Source of the DNA: Bacteroidia bacterium
GTDB lineage: Bacteria > Bacteroidota > Bacteroidia > SXHM01
Length of the DNA stretch: 64,000 nucleotides
NCBI GenBank assembly: GCA_022072225.1
Contig: JAJVIC010000001.1
Span: forward strand, 124,001 to 188,000
Direction: 5' to 3'
This document shows positions 15,945 through 25,907 of this stretch, piece by piece; positions within the stretch are counted from its first letter, which is position 1; each line of letters begins with the position of its first letter. Below the pieces are notes generated by a model. The model did not search any database, was not told the origin of the DNA, and worked only from the letters and a program-made list of their open reading frames with translations. A program made the position numbers and the translations under genes.

Positions 15945-17591
15945 ATGAGAAGCCGGCTGATACAAAAAGTACTCTTTTACCTTCTTGTTTCTGTTCTGCT
16001 GCTATTCGTTTATCCGCTCGACTTGTATTTTCCCACGGGCAACCAGTGCATTTATTTTTTCTGGGGAATTAAGAACAGCGGTTTCGGTTTTCTTGAACAC
16101 GATTTTCTTGCCACACAAGCTGATCCCTTTCCTTTGTTTTCGTTATTGGTCCAGTATTCCTACAGTTTCTTTGGTGTCAATAGTTTCTTCCTATGGTACT
16201 GGATGTTGAATCTGGTTTATGTTATTGCTTTCTTTGAAATCGTAGATGTAGTGCGCGTGCAAATTCCCTCCCTTTCGGGGAGGGTTAGGGAGGGGTGTCT
16301 GTTTCTTTTTGCCCACTCTACCCTAATCTGGGGCTTCTTCTTTTCCCGTTTCTTCAACCTTGATTTACGCTGGGCGTGGGACTCCGGATTTGCCGAACAG
16401 GGTATTCTGAGAGGCTATTTTCAACCTTCTGTTTTCGGAGTTTTTATTTTGTTGTCGGTTGCGCTGTTTGCAAAAATGAGATTTCTGCTGGCATTTGTTT
16501 CGGCAGCAGCGGCAGCTTGTTTCCATGCAAATTATCTGCTCGTCAGCGCAGTATTCATTAGTGTTTACCTGTTGTTTTCAGTAAGAGAAAAGAATTATAA
16601 AACTGCAATAATTGGCAGCGTAATTTCTTTTGCGATTGTGCTTCCTTACCTGCTTTATGTTTTCAAAAACTTCGGAACAACTTCATCTGAAACGGTAGAG
16701 TATATCCGCAATAACATTGAAGGACATATTCACTTTGATTACAAGGTGTGGATAAATGCGGAGGCTTTTTTACAAATGTCACTAATTGTGTTTGCACTGT
16801 GGCTTGTAAGAAAAACTGATTTGTTATTTCCGTTGTTAATCGGCCTGGCAGTTCTTGTTGTACTTACTTTAATTACATACGCCTCAGGTAGCATTTTTCT
16901 GTTGAACTTAACTCCGTGGAGAATATCGGTAGTGCTTGTTCCCGTTGCGGTTGCAGTTGTTGTTGCACACCTTTCATCAATTACAAATTCTAAATTTAGC
17001 AACCTGATTATCTCTGTTGTTTTTACAACAACTGTTTCTGCATTATACTTCCGTATTTTCGGAAATAACTCCGCTGATTTTATCTTAAAATGGAGAATTC
17101 TTACACTCATTATCTTTATTGTAACGTTTGTTGTTGTACTTCTTTTTGAAAAGTATCGTTCTAACCTGAATTTCGAAATTATTATTCCAATTGCTGCACA
17201 AATTCTTATTGTTTGCCTTGGCTTATCAGGAATTCTTCTTCATAAAAGCGACACTGTAAGCAAGCAGGAATTAGTTGCATTTGTGCGCAACAATAGTTCG
17301 GATAAGCAGCACTATCTTATTTCACCTGAATTTACAGATTTCAGGCTTGCAACAGGAGTTGCCGTGTTTGTGGACAGCACGATTTATCATAGCAATGCAT
17401 TGCCTGAATGGGATAAGAGGGTAAAAATTTCCAATCGTTTTTTTAAATCAGGCGATGCGGTTTTATTGGATTCATTGGACAGAAATTGCGGTATTACTCA
17501 TATCATTGCAAAAGAGGATTTTGGTTTTAATAAAAGCAACGAAGTTTACCGTAACAAGCGTTACGCTATTTTTGAAGTAAGTGAACAGTAA
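15945..17591 (+). CDS. polytopic membrane protein of the polysaccharide locus
   Basis: A 548-residue integral membrane protein with roughly ten to twelve hydrophobic segments and a soluble C-terminal tail (about 440-548). I recognise no named family. Position between fcl and the Wzm/Wzt transporter suggests a GT-C-type transferase or another membrane step of glycan assembly. It starts seven bases after fcl and its 3' end overlaps the permease gene by 11 bases, so it belongs to the same operon. Residues about 108-118 (PSLSGRVREGC) are encoded by a repeat at 16266-16298. Confidence 0.8.
   Translation: MRSRLIQKVLFYLLVSVLLLFVYPLDLYFPTGNQCIYFFWGIKNSGFGFLEHDFLATQADPFPLFSLLVQYSYSFFGVNSFFLWYWMLNLVYVIAFFEIVDVVRVQIPSLSGRVREGCLFLFAHSTLIWGFFFSRFFNLDLRWAWDSGFAEQGILRGYFQPSVFGVFILLSVALFAKMRFLLAFVSAAAAACFHANYLLVSAVFISVYLLFSVREKNYKTAIIGSVISFAIVLPYLLYVFKNFGTTSSETVEYIRNNIEGHIHFDYKVWINAEAFLQMSLIVFALWLVRKTDLLFPLLIGLAVLVVLTLITYASGSIFLLNLTPWRISVVLVPVAVAVVVAHLSSITNSKFSNLIISVVFTTTVSALYFRIFGNNSADFILKWRILTLIIFIVTFVVVLLFEKYRSNLNFEIIIPIAAQILIVCLGLSGILLHKSDTVSKQELVAFVRNNSSDKQHYLISPEFTDFRLATGVAVFVDSTIYHSNALPEWDKRVKISNRFFKSGDAVLLDSLDRNCGITHIIAKEDFGFNKSNEVYRNKRYAIFEVSEQ
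16266..16298. repeat. half-element of the C-run/G-run repeat inside a coding region
   Basis: CCCTCCCTTTCGGGGAGGG followed by TTAGGGAGGGGTGT has the same layout as each arm of the element in rdgB (C-run, TTT, G-run, T-A spacer, G-run, TGT). It is read in frame and adds about eleven residues to the membrane protein. Confidence 0.75.
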
Positions 17592-18414
17592 GGATAACAC
17601 ATTTGTAATTGACGCCAACAGCAGAACACCGCTTAATCTGAAAGAGATTTGGGAGTTTCGCGAGTTGCTGTATTTCTTTGCCTGGCGCGACATTAAGGTA
17701 AAGTATAAGCAGACCTTTCTGGGCGTTACCTGGGCTTTTATTCAACCCTTTCTGATGATGTTGGTGTTAAATATCTTTTTCGGGCAGATGTTGCATTTTC
17801 CTTCAGAAACATTGCCTTATTCGGTTTTTGCATTTACAGGTTTAATCATCTGGAATATTTTTTCGAGCGGCACCATCAATTCAAGTAACAGCATGTTGAC
17901 AAATGCGGTAATCATAAAAAAGAATTATTTCCCTCGGATTATTCTTCCGCTTGCTGCTGTTATTGTTTCTCTGTTTGATTTTCTGGTTTCGCTTATTCTA
18001 TTTGGTGGCTTGCTTATCTGGTTCAGAGTATTGCCTGATGTATTCCGTTTCATTGCATTTTTCCCGTTTGCAGTTTTAATTGCATTAATCACAACCATTG
18101 GTACGGGAGTAATAATCGGAGCTATGAGTATCCGTTTTCGTGATTTCAGAATTGTAATGCCCTTTCTTATTCAACTTTTGCTTTTTATTACTCCGGTTAT
18201 CTATCCTATTTCGGCAGTTTCTAACAAAACTTTGTATCATGTGCTTGCCCTAAATCCTATGGCCGGTGCTATAAGTCTTGCACGCGCAGCACTTACGCAC
18301 AACCCTGTTGACTGGACCATCATTGCAATAAGCGGAGGAATGGCTGCTTTTATTTTCATTCTCGGATTGCTTGTATTTAAAAGGAACGAAACACTTATTT
18401 CAGATTTTGCATAA
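17581..18414 (+). CDS. ABC-2 type polysaccharide export permease (Wzm-like), first copy
   Basis: The membrane subunit of an ABC transporter that moves lipid-linked polysaccharide across the inner membrane. 277 residues with six membrane segments; N-terminal amphipathic part with ELLYFFAWRDIKVKYKQTFLG, typical of Wzm/TagG/RfbA permeases. The GTG start at 17581 overlaps the end of the preceding gene by 11 bases, suggesting translational coupling. The ATPase follows after five bases. Confidence 0.93.
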   Translation: MNSKDNTFVIDANSRTPLNLKEIWEFRELLYFFAWRDIKVKYKQTFLGVTWAFIQPFLMMLVLNIFFGQMLHFPSETLPYSVFAFTGLIIWNIFSSGTINSSNSMLTNAVIIKKNYFPRIILPLAAVIVSLFDFLVSLILFGGLLIWFRVLPDVFRFIAFFPFAVLIALITTIGTGVIIGAMSIRFRDFRIVMPFLIQLLLFITPVIYPISAVSNKTLYHVLALNPMAGAISLARAALTHNPVDWTIIAISGGMAAFIFILGLLVFKRNETLISDFA

Positions 18415-18419
18415 GCACG

Positions 18420-19649
18420 ATGAAAACAATTCTGGAAGTAATTAGTGTTTCAAAAAAATATTCACTCAGCGGAATTAATCCTGCTTACCAGACGTTGAGT
18501 GGCTCAATGTCTAATTTTTTCAGAGGAGGCAAAAATGAAGCGCGCGAATTTTGGGCGTTGAATGATATTAGTTTTGAAGTAAAAGAAGGCGATACGCTTG
18601 GCATCATTGGCCGAAATGGAGCAGGTAAAACCACTTTATTGAAAATTATTTCACGTATTACTTCACCTACCAGCGGACGAATAACAGGCAAAGGAAAAGT
18701 AACAAGTTTACTGGAAGTAGGGACAGGTTTTCATCTTGAACTAACGGGAAGAGAAAATATTTACATGAATGGTTCTATTCTTGGTTTGAAGAAAAAAGAA
18801 ATAGATGCTAAACTCGAAGAGATAGTTGAGTTTTCTGGAGTAGGGGAGTTTATTGATAACCCGTTAAAATTCTATTCCAGTGGTATGCAACTGCGTCTTG
18901 CGTTTTCTATTGGCGCACACCTTGAGCCGGAGATATTAGCCATTGATGAAGTTCTTGCCGTAGGTGATTCACTCTTTCAGCAGAAGTGCATTGAAAAGAT
19001 GACTTCTATTGTGAAGAGTGGAAGAACCATTCTTTTTGTCTCTCACAATATGCAGGCCCTGAAAACCATTTGCAACAAAGCAATAGTGCTGGATGCAGGT
19101 AAAAAAGTATTTGACGGGACAGCAGAAGCGGCTGTTGATTATTATAATACCGAGCATCGTTTACAGGGACAAACCATTAACCTGCTTGACTTGTCAAGAG
19201 GAAAGTATGCAGGCGAACTTATTTTCAGAGAACTTAAATTTGCTTCTCCTGCATTTCAATACGGAGAAGATATTTCATTTTCTGTTTTACTGAAAACAGT
19301 AAATCCATCAGCCAGAAAAGACAATGTTATTTTTGGTGTTAACGTTGTAGATCGTTTTGGCAATAATATTTATCACGTCAGTAATCTTCTAACAAATCAG
19401 CCATTCACGCATAATGCAGATGCAGATGGGTATCAGTTCTCCATAAAAAACAATCTTCGTCCGGGACAATATACACTTACTCTTTGTCTTACTGTAAATG
19501 ATGTGGTACAGGACTTTTTTACAGAATTAGTTACTTTTACCGTTGAAGAAGGAAACCCTTATGGTTTTTCAAAAACTGGGTTTATTCAGGGGATGGTGTT
19601 TCCGGGGTTTGAGGTAAAGCAAAATGCGAGAGAAACGATTATAAAGTAA
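18420..19649 (+). CDS. ABC transporter ATPase with C-terminal glycan-binding domain (Wzt-like), first copy
   Basis: ATPase of the export transporter. 409 residues: nucleotide-binding domain about 1-245 with Walker A GRNGAGKT (64-71), signature YSSGMQ (152-157), Walker B ILAIDE (172-177) and switch His in FVSHN. Residues about 255-400 form the beta-rich Wzt C-terminal domain, which in characterised systems recognises the non-reducing end of the finished polymer. That domain therefore implies a glycan with a chemically marked end. It is cotranscribed with the permease. Confidence 0.94.
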   Translation: MKTILEVISVSKKYSLSGINPAYQTLSGSMSNFFRGGKNEAREFWALNDISFEVKEGDTLGIIGRNGAGKTTLLKIISRITSPTSGRITGKGKVTSLLEVGTGFHLELTGRENIYMNGSILGLKKKEIDAKLEEIVEFSGVGEFIDNPLKFYSSGMQLRLAFSIGAHLEPEILAIDEVLAVGDSLFQQKCIEKMTSIVKSGRTILFVSHNMQALKTICNKAIVLDAGKKVFDGTAEAAVDYYNTEHRLQGQTINLLDLSRGKYAGELIFRELKFASPAFQYGEDISFSVLLKTVNPSARKDNVIFGVNVVDRFGNNIYHVSNLLTNQPFTHNADADGYQFSIKNNLRPGQYTLTLCLTVNDVVQDFFTELVTFTVEEGNPYGFSKTGFIQGMVFPGFEVKQNARETIIK

Positions 19650-19654
19650 ATTAT

Positions 19655-20686
19655 ATGTTGAACAAAATTTATAATAGAATATATAATGCTTTTATCTGGA
19701 GGTGGAATTTGTACATTAATCACCCGTTTTTCCGTTGGATTGATAACAGAAGAGTTCAAGAACAAAGAAAGGATGCCATAAGAATATATACTGATATTAT
19801 AGAACGAAAACCTATCCTATCTATATTAAATGAATTCAAGTATGTTAAATCTTATGAGTTACAACAAATTCTGAAAAAAATGAATCAGTATGGGTATAAA
19901 AAGTACATGCCTCTAGAAAAGGAACCATTAGTTTCTGTTGTAATGCCGCATTATAATCATCAGCAATATATTGGTGAAGCATTAGATAGTCTTGCAAAGC
20001 AAACTGTAAAGCCTGATGAAATAATTATTATTGATGATTTGTCAAAAGATTTTGATCTGCTTGAAAAAATTGTTGAAAAATATAAAACTAGTTTGCCCAT
20101 CAGATTTGTGAGAGCAGAGACAAAACTATATTGCGGACCGGCAAAATCCTATGGGGCATCATTGGCAAAAGGTGATATAATTATTATGCATGATGCAGAT
20201 GATGTTTCACATCCTCAAAGAATTGAAATTGTAAAATTATTTTTTAACAAACATCCTGATTGCGCTCAATTGAGTAACGAAATGTTACTGTTTTCAGGTG
20301 AATTCAAAGGGTTTGATGAAAATTATAATCTAAGCGAATTGGAGCAGAACGTTCTGGATAATAAATCTTTTATTGACAGATTTAGGGAGATATTCGAATT
20401 TCAGTTGTTTTCTAAACGAAAAAAAAATGGAGTGTACCGCGCAGGGTCTTATGGTCCGTATGGATGTTCTGGCTCTTCCGGAGGAATAACGTTAAGAAAA
20501 GATGTTTTAAATGATTTCTCTTATTCGTCACAGGAAGAACTTAGAACTGCTTTTACAAGTTGGGACGATTATGAATTATGCACCTATGTATTTCTCTCTA
20601 CATTAGCCGTATCTGCTATTAAGTTCCCTTTATATGCCTACAGAACAGATTCTTCAACTTATATAGGAAGTTGGAGCGATAATTAA
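19655..20686 (+). CDS. GT2 family glycosyltransferase
   Basis: 343 residues. About 85 residues of basic N-terminal extension precede a GT-A domain: PLVSVVMPHYNHQQYIGEAL (91-110), IIDDLSKD, and the metal-binding DADD at 180-183. A C-terminal segment with SWDDYELC resembles the acceptor-side ED/DD motif. Donor and acceptor are not predictable. It starts five bases after the Wzt gene and closes the first plus-strand operon. Confidence 0.88.
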   Translation: MLNKIYNRIYNAFIWRWNLYINHPFFRWIDNRRVQEQRKDAIRIYTDIIERKPILSILNEFKYVKSYELQQILKKMNQYGYKKYMPLEKEPLVSVVMPHYNHQQYIGEALDSLAKQTVKPDEIIIIDDLSKDFDLLEKIVEKYKTSLPIRFVRAETKLYCGPAKSYGASLAKGDIIIMHDADDVSHPQRIEIVKLFFNKHPDCAQLSNEMLLFSGEFKGFDENYNLSELEQNVLDNKSFIDRFREIFEFQLFSKRKKNGVYRAGSYGPYGCSGSSGGITLRKDVLNDFSYSSQEELRTAFTSWDDYELCTYVFLSTLAVSAIKFPLYAYRTDSSTYIGSWSDN

Positions 20687-20703
20687 AAATTCTTATGGGC
20701 TTA

Positions 20704-21585
20704 TTATTTTGTAGAAACAAAAGCAGAATTGATGAATACGATATTCTCATGAATTACTTTTGTATGAAACCCCAGACTTTCAAAGTATTCAGCAATTTTA
20801 GTTGATACTCCCGGATGAATATCATCATGAGGTTCAATAAACACACATTTAGTGTTTAAGAAAATAGCTTTATTTTCTTCACATTCAAGAACCACTTCCT
20901 TTTCAGCCCCTTCAATATCAATCTTTAGTATATCAATATTTGTAATGTTATTTTCTTTACACATTTCTTTTAACGTAATCGACTTTATCTCCTGAATAGA
21001 GGATTTGTTTGATTCCATTACCCTGAATGACCACTCCATTTTGTCGCGGTAATCATTTAAAATTGAAAGATTAGTAACCTTATTCCACAAAGCTCTTTCG
21101 TATAATTTAATAACCTTAATATTATTCAATGAAATATTCCTGTTCATGAGGTCAAAACTTTCTCTAAAAGGTTCAACACCCACTACAGTTATATTTGGGA
21201 AGAAGGCTGAGAAATAGATGGAGGCCAGACCAATATTTCCTCCGCAATCAAAGAAAACTATCGGCTTATTAAATGATAAAGAGGTTTTAATATATTGGAG
21301 AGGTTCCAGATAATCTTTCCAAAGAATTAAATGGGTAAAAATTTTATTGTCACTGCCTGTTTTACGAATGATAGAGCCAACTTGCTTTTCTTCAATTTTG
21401 TAATGGATAAGAAACTCATTTTTGTTAACATTTTCAGCGGTAAAGCCCTGCTCCTTTATTTCGTAATAAAATTTTTGTATTCTTTCCAAATCTCTGTAAT
21501 TTGGAATAAACGAAATAATTTTCTGTAGAATAGTTCCAAGTAAAAAATATAATTTTTGCCGAAACGAAAAGATACTTAAATCCAT
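20704..21585 (-). CDS. FkbM family SAM-dependent methyltransferase
   Basis: 293 residues. The SAM motif IVFFDCGGNIGLASIYFSAF lies near residue 110, followed by VGVEPFRESFDLMNRNI (acidic loop) and the FkbM-typical IDILKIDIEGAEKEVVLECEE. FkbM enzymes O-methylate hydroxyls of sugars or polyketides. It converges with the GT2 gene on the left and diverges from a second methyltransferase on the right; its own upstream region (21586-21760) is AT-rich. Confidence 0.9.
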   Translation of the reverse strand: MDLSIFSFRQKLYFLLGTILQKIISFIPNYRDLERIQKFYYEIKEQGFTAENVNKNEFLIHYKIEEKQVGSIIRKTGSDNKIFTHLILWKDYLEPLQYIKTSLSFNKPIVFFDCGGNIGLASIYFSAFFPNITVVGVEPFRESFDLMNRNISLNNIKVIKLYERALWNKVTNLSILNDYRDKMEWSFRVMESNKSSIQEIKSITLKEMCKENNITNIDILKIDIEGAEKEVVLECEENKAIFLNTKCVFIEPHDDIHPGVSTKIAEYFESLGFHTKVIHENIVFINSAFVSTK

Positions 21586-21760
21586 AAAATGGTTCTTAAT
21601 TTTGTTTGATTGTTAAATTTAGAAGCCAAGATTACCTATTTTAAGAATATTAAGAAAGAAATTCATTTTAATTCTTAATACAAATACCTATTAAGTTATA
21701 ATTTTGAAACCGATTTGATATTATATAGGGTTTAATCAGTTTAATTAGTGAATAAATAAT

Positions 21761-22633
21761 ATGAAAAAAAATGTCTGTAATTCTTGTGGCAGTTCTGAGT
21801 ATAAATTATTTTATTCAGAGGGTGGACATGATTTGGTGAAATGTAAGAATTGTTCTTTAGTCTATCTTAAGACACAGCCTACAGAAGATGAACTTAAAGA
21901 AATCTATTCTTTTAAAAAAGGTTATCACAACCAATTTGCAGATAACCAGGAACTCATAGAAGACTATGAGAGAAGAGGTAAAGCAAAGTTGGAAATAGTT
22001 AAAAAACATATCAAATCCGGGAATGTTTTAGATGTGGGTTGTTCTGCCGGTTTTTTTTTAAAAGCAGCAAAAGATGAAGGATTTAACACTTTTGGAGTTG
22101 AATTGTCACCGGACACTGCAAAAATTGCTCGTGAACGATATGGATTAAATGTAGTAACATCAACACTTGAAAATGCAGGATTTGAAAATGATTTTTTTGA
22201 TTTGGTTACCTTTTTTGATGTTTTAGAGCATGTGCCTGACCCCACTGCTATTTTAAAGGAGGCAAACAGAATTACAAAAAAAAACGGTTTAGTAATTGTA
22301 GGTTTACCAAATGTGGACGGCCTTTTTCCCCGTATTTCACTTTTTCTGTATCCGATTACCGGATATTGGTGGCACCATGAAATGCCTATTCATTTATTTC
22401 AATTTACTAAAAGGACATTGAATAAAATACTTGCTAAAACAGGGTATGAAAAGAAAGAAATTATAGATACTCAATTGCCGATAAATAACTCCTATATAGA
22501 AGAACAGATGAGGGAGAAAATGAAGAATAAGGTGATGAGTTATTTATACTTCAGAATTGCCATTCGGATTTCTAAATATGCAGTTCCTTTGAAAATGGGA
22601 GATCTGATCATATTTGTGGCAAGAAAGAAATAA
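21761..22633 (+). CDS. class I SAM methyltransferase with N-terminal zinc ribbon
   Basis: 290 residues. Residues 5-40 hold a four-cysteine zinc ribbon (CNSCGS, then VKCKNCSLVYL). The methyltransferase domain starts with VLDVGCSAGFFLKAAKDEG near residue 87 and continues with FFDVLEHVPDP. This architecture is common among sugar C-methyltransferase-like and lipid/quinone-type methyltransferases in polysaccharide loci; the exact substrate is open. Confidence 0.9.
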   Translation: MKKNVCNSCGSSEYKLFYSEGGHDLVKCKNCSLVYLKTQPTEDELKEIYSFKKGYHNQFADNQELIEDYERRGKAKLEIVKKHIKSGNVLDVGCSAGFFLKAAKDEGFNTFGVELSPDTAKIARERYGLNVVTSTLENAGFENDFFDLVTFFDVLEHVPDPTAILKEANRITKKNGLVIVGLPNVDGLFPRISLFLYPITGYWWHHEMPIHLFQFTKRTLNKILAKTGYEKKEIIDTQLPINNSYIEEQMREKMKNKVMSYLYFRIAIRISKYAVPLKMGDLIIFVARKK

Positions 22634-22671
22634 TTCCGGATTAATTATTTAAAAGAGCAGGTGTAGTTATA

Positions 22672-23580
22672 ATGGCAATTCCGATTTTTTTTGTCCATAA
22701 AACCAATAGTTCCTATCTTAAGTATGCGCTGAAACAAGCACGTAAGTATAATCCCGATTCTGCTATTTATTTACTGGGAGATGATGAAAATAACCAATAC
22801 CCTTTTATTACACACGTAGCTATTTCGGATTACTCAAAATCGGCTGATGAGTTTAAAAAGGTTTACCGCCACATGTCGGCTACAAACATTGATTATGAAC
22901 TGGTTTGTTTTCTCAGGTGGTTTTATATTATGGATTTTGCAGAAAAAAATGGTATTGAATCCTTTATTTATCTGGATTCGGATGTGCTTGTTTTCTCAAA
23001 CCTCACCGATGCTTTAAAACCTTTTGAAAGTCTTTCCATTGCCAATGAAGGATTGGCAATGCCGGCATTTACTTATTTTGGTAATAAAACAGCACTTGTT
23101 GATTTCTGTAGTTTTATGATGCAGCAATATACCAAGCCTCATTATCTTAACAGGCTAGAATCTGAATGGGAAATACATAAGCCTAAAAACTGGGGCGGAA
23201 TTTGCGATATGGTGATGTTTCAGTTTTATTTTGAAGAGCATCCTCAGAATCTTGGTAAGTTAGATGAGATTATAAATGATTCTGTTTTTGACCAGCATAT
23301 CAGAACAAGTGATGGGTTTGAAATGAAAGATGACCACAAAAAGATAGCATGGAAGAATGGTCAACCGTTTGGGTTTCATCTGCAACTGAAAAAATGGATA
23401 AGGTTTCATGGCATCCATTACCAGGGGCATTCAAAGGCATTGATGTATAAGCATTATAAAGGTGGAGGCTTTTACATACATAGGCTGAAAGAATATCTTC
23501 AAGATTTGAGAGATAATTATCAGATTAGGACAAAAATTAAAAATTTTTTCGATAATATCCTGTTCGTGAAACTATACTAA
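22672..23580 (+). CDS. putative glycosyltransferase with DxD motif (GT8-like)
   Basis: 302 residues. The N-terminus (IPIFFVHKTNSSYLKYALKQARKYNPDSAIYLLGDD) and the central FIYLDSDVLVFSNL, with its D-x-D near residue 103, suggest a GT-A fold transferase similar to GT8-type enzymes. A C-terminal RFHGIHYQGHSK resembles the family's His-containing end. It follows the zinc-ribbon methyltransferase by 38 bases and converges with the next gene with a 4-base overlap. The family assignment is tentative. Confidence 0.65.
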   Translation: MAIPIFFVHKTNSSYLKYALKQARKYNPDSAIYLLGDDENNQYPFITHVAISDYSKSADEFKKVYRHMSATNIDYELVCFLRWFYIMDFAEKNGIESFIYLDSDVLVFSNLTDALKPFESLSIANEGLAMPAFTYFGNKTALVDFCSFMMQQYTKPHYLNRLESEWEIHKPKNWGGICDMVMFQFYFEEHPQNLGKLDEIINDSVFDQHIRTSDGFEMKDDHKKIAWKNGQPFGFHLQLKKWIRFHGIHYQGHSKALMYKHYKGGGFYIHRLKEYLQDLRDNYQIRTKIKNFFDNILFVKLY

Positions 23581-24740
23581 ATAATCTTAATTATTTCTTC
23601 CGGGTTAATGGAAAAATCAGAATAATTCCTTTTGTTATTATTTTTAATTTCTGATGCAGTCAGAAAATGATATTGCATTCCCATTCTGATAGCCAATGCA
23701 TGATATAAAGGCCATTCGTTTTTTCCGCTAAATAATTCAATTACCTTGCAATTTTTATTTCCAAATACAAGATTTGAAAGACCTGCACCATGAGGGGAAA
23801 TAACTATTTCAGCAATAGCAAAAATGCTAACCTGATCAATAAAATTTAATTTGGATAGTTCTAAACGTATAAATCCTAATTTTTCTAATTTCCCAAAAAC
23901 CTCTTCTTCATTTAATAATTTCCTTTGACCGCTGTCTTTTCTACTCAAGAATATTTTTTCATACCCTTTCTTCTCATTCTTGAACTTAAGAAAACTATCT
24001 CTCAGGAATTGAATAATCCAACCTGGAATATGAATTGGGTGATTAACGTGAGTTGTACAGAATAAGTATTCGGTTGATAAATGTGGAAATTTAGTTGCTT
24101 CGATGATTTTGGAATCCTCAATTCCTAAAAAAGATAATGCTTCCTTCTGAAAACTATAAGCAGTTTCATGTAAATAATAAAAATCAACACTTTCTTTCAA
24201 ACCACTATTCTGTAGTATTTTTAAGGTAGGCAATGAATCAAATAGGAAATGAAAATAATTGTTTCCACCACCACCGGCATACATTGAAAAAATGTTCCCC
24301 TTAACTTTAGAAGGCTCGAAATATAACTTCTTATTAAAAAAATTGTTCTTTTCAGGTGCATATTGACTTAAATTTTCTTCGAAGTGAAGGGAGAAATTAG
24401 CCAATAGATTTTTCTCTTTGTCTATTATTGCTAAATCGGAACCATCTGTCATTATTCTTCCTTGGGGAATATAAGCAAAGAATATAGGGTCTATGTTAGT
24501 TTCTTCGTTATAAGAAAACTCCTCACTTCCGATATCAAAAATCTTTTTGTCAAGTGCTAATTTAGATATATAACCTGGTATTATTTCACTTATCTTAAAT
24601 TTATAAATGCTTGGTCTTGTCAGATATTCTCTAATTGAAACTAACTTTCGGGGTGCATATCTTTTTCTGTTATAAATACTCAGGAACAAATACTCTTTTA
24701 AGAAAATCTTCAGTGTTAATATCAATTTATTTAGCCACAT
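23577..24740 (-). CDS. GT61 family glycosyltransferase (DUF563)
   Basis: 387 residues. The family signature is visible: GGGNNYFHFLFDSLPTL (residues about 157-173) and, near the C-terminus, ISPHGAGLSNLVFGN followed by VIELFSG. GT61 enzymes include xylosyl- and GlcNAc-transferases. The product here cannot be named. It begins a minus-strand run and lies 24 bases downstream of the next gene. Confidence 0.88.
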   Translation of the reverse strand: MWLNKLILTLKIFLKEYLFLSIYNRKRYAPRKLVSIREYLTRPSIYKFKISEIIPGYISKLALDKKIFDIGSEEFSYNEETNIDPIFFAYIPQGRIMTDGSDLAIIDKEKNLLANFSLHFEENLSQYAPEKNNFFNKKLYFEPSKVKGNIFSMYAGGGGNNYFHFLFDSLPTLKILQNSGLKESVDFYYLHETAYSFQKEALSFLGIEDSKIIEATKFPHLSTEYLFCTTHVNHPIHIPGWIIQFLRDSFLKFKNEKKGYEKIFLSRKDSGQRKLLNEEEVFGKLEKLGFIRLELSKLNFIDQVSIFAIAEIVISPHGAGLSNLVFGNKNCKVIELFSGKNEWPLYHALAIRMGMQYHFLTASEIKNNNKRNYSDFSINPEEIIKII

Positions 24741-24764
24741 TACATTGAGTAGTAAAAGAATAAA

Positions 24765-25907
24765 TTATGGGATGATTTTTAAGAACTCATTGCCAAAGTT
24801 GATAATGTTATTATTGTAATCAAGATTCTGAATAATTGGTGGGGAAGCAATATATTTTTCTAAGAGTCCCGCCAAAGCTTTTTCATCCGTAGGATTGAAA
24901 AAGTCTGCATTGTAAACCAATTGTTCTCTGTGTACTTTCAGATCTGAAACCAAAATATGCTGGTTCATGGCTTTTGCATCTTCTACAATGGTGCTCCAAC
25001 CTTCAAAAAGAGATGGCTGAATGATTGCAATCGCATTTTTCATCAGCTTCAATTGATGGGTCCTATCCATAAAACCAAGAAAATGGATGTTTGTTTCCAG
25101 TTTATTTTCTGTAACAAAAGATTTAATGCTTTTAAAGTATTCCGGGTTTCGAGAATCAGTTTCCTTACCTGAAAATGCAATGGTAAAATCAATGGATTTG
25201 TCTTTCAATATTTTTGCCGCTTTAAGAACCACCATGTGGTTTTTATGCGCCCAAAACTGGTTGGAAGAAAAGAAATAAGGCTGTTTTATTTTATATTGCT
25301 TCAATAAAACTTCTAAATTCAGGTCATCATACGGAGGATGAGTAACAGCAAAATTTAAAACATTTATTTTACACTTGTAATCGGGATAAAATTTTTCAAA
25401 ATCATTCAGTGCATCATTGCTGCTGAGTATTAATTGATTCTGACCTATGGCGATTAATTCATGATTCCGCCTGCGGTTCTCTAATAAAGCTTTTGAAAAG
25501 AAACCTGGCAAATGAAGATCTTGAAAATCTGCTATCCAGTATATTTTATTTTTAAAACTTTTAAGTGATGGATAATGCTTATATGGGAACAACACATACG
25601 CCTCGTTACCTGTGTAAGTTTTAACAATGATATTTTTATTCAGAAATATCCTCGATAGCTTATTAACAACTCTTTCAGAAAACGAGTAGCCGATCTCTAG
25701 AGGCAGAAATTCAATGTATGGGTAATTGGTTTCTGATATTACTAAATCAAAATCATCGGCTGTTTCTGTAAAAAGAACAATGTGAGGTATATATCTATCA
25801 GGCAAGGCTTTTAGCGCCAGCAGCAGGTTGTAGATGTAATAATTTCCTCCCGCCCATTCAGAATGTCTGTTGATAAAAAGTATACCTATTCGTTTTCTTT
25901 GAGCCAT
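24765..25907 (-). CDS. GT4 family glycosyltransferase
   Basis: 380 residues, GT-B fold. The C-terminal half shows IHFLGFMDRTHQLKLMKNA and PSLFEGWSTIVEDAKAM, the GT4 E-x7-E motif that binds the nucleotide sugar. The N-terminal GKRIGILFINRHSEWAGGNYYI-type start (here after MAQRK) fits the acceptor domain. Its start overlaps the end of the epimerase gene by 22 bases. Confidence 0.9.
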   Translation of the reverse strand: MAQRKRIGILFINRHSEWAGGNYYIYNLLLALKALPDRYIPHIVLFTETADDFDLVISETNYPYIEFLPLEIGYSFSERVVNKLSRIFLNKNIIVKTYTGNEAYVLFPYKHYPSLKSFKNKIYWIADFQDLHLPGFFSKALLENRRRNHELIAIGQNQLILSSNDALNDFEKFYPDYKCKINVLNFAVTHPPYDDLNLEVLLKQYKIKQPYFFSSNQFWAHKNHMVVLKAAKILKDKSIDFTIAFSGKETDSRNPEYFKSIKSFVTENKLETNIHFLGFMDRTHQLKLMKNAIAIIQPSLFEGWSTIVEDAKAMNQHILVSDLKVHREQLVYNADFFNPTDEKALAGLLEKYIASPPIIQNLDYNNNIINFGNEFLKIIP

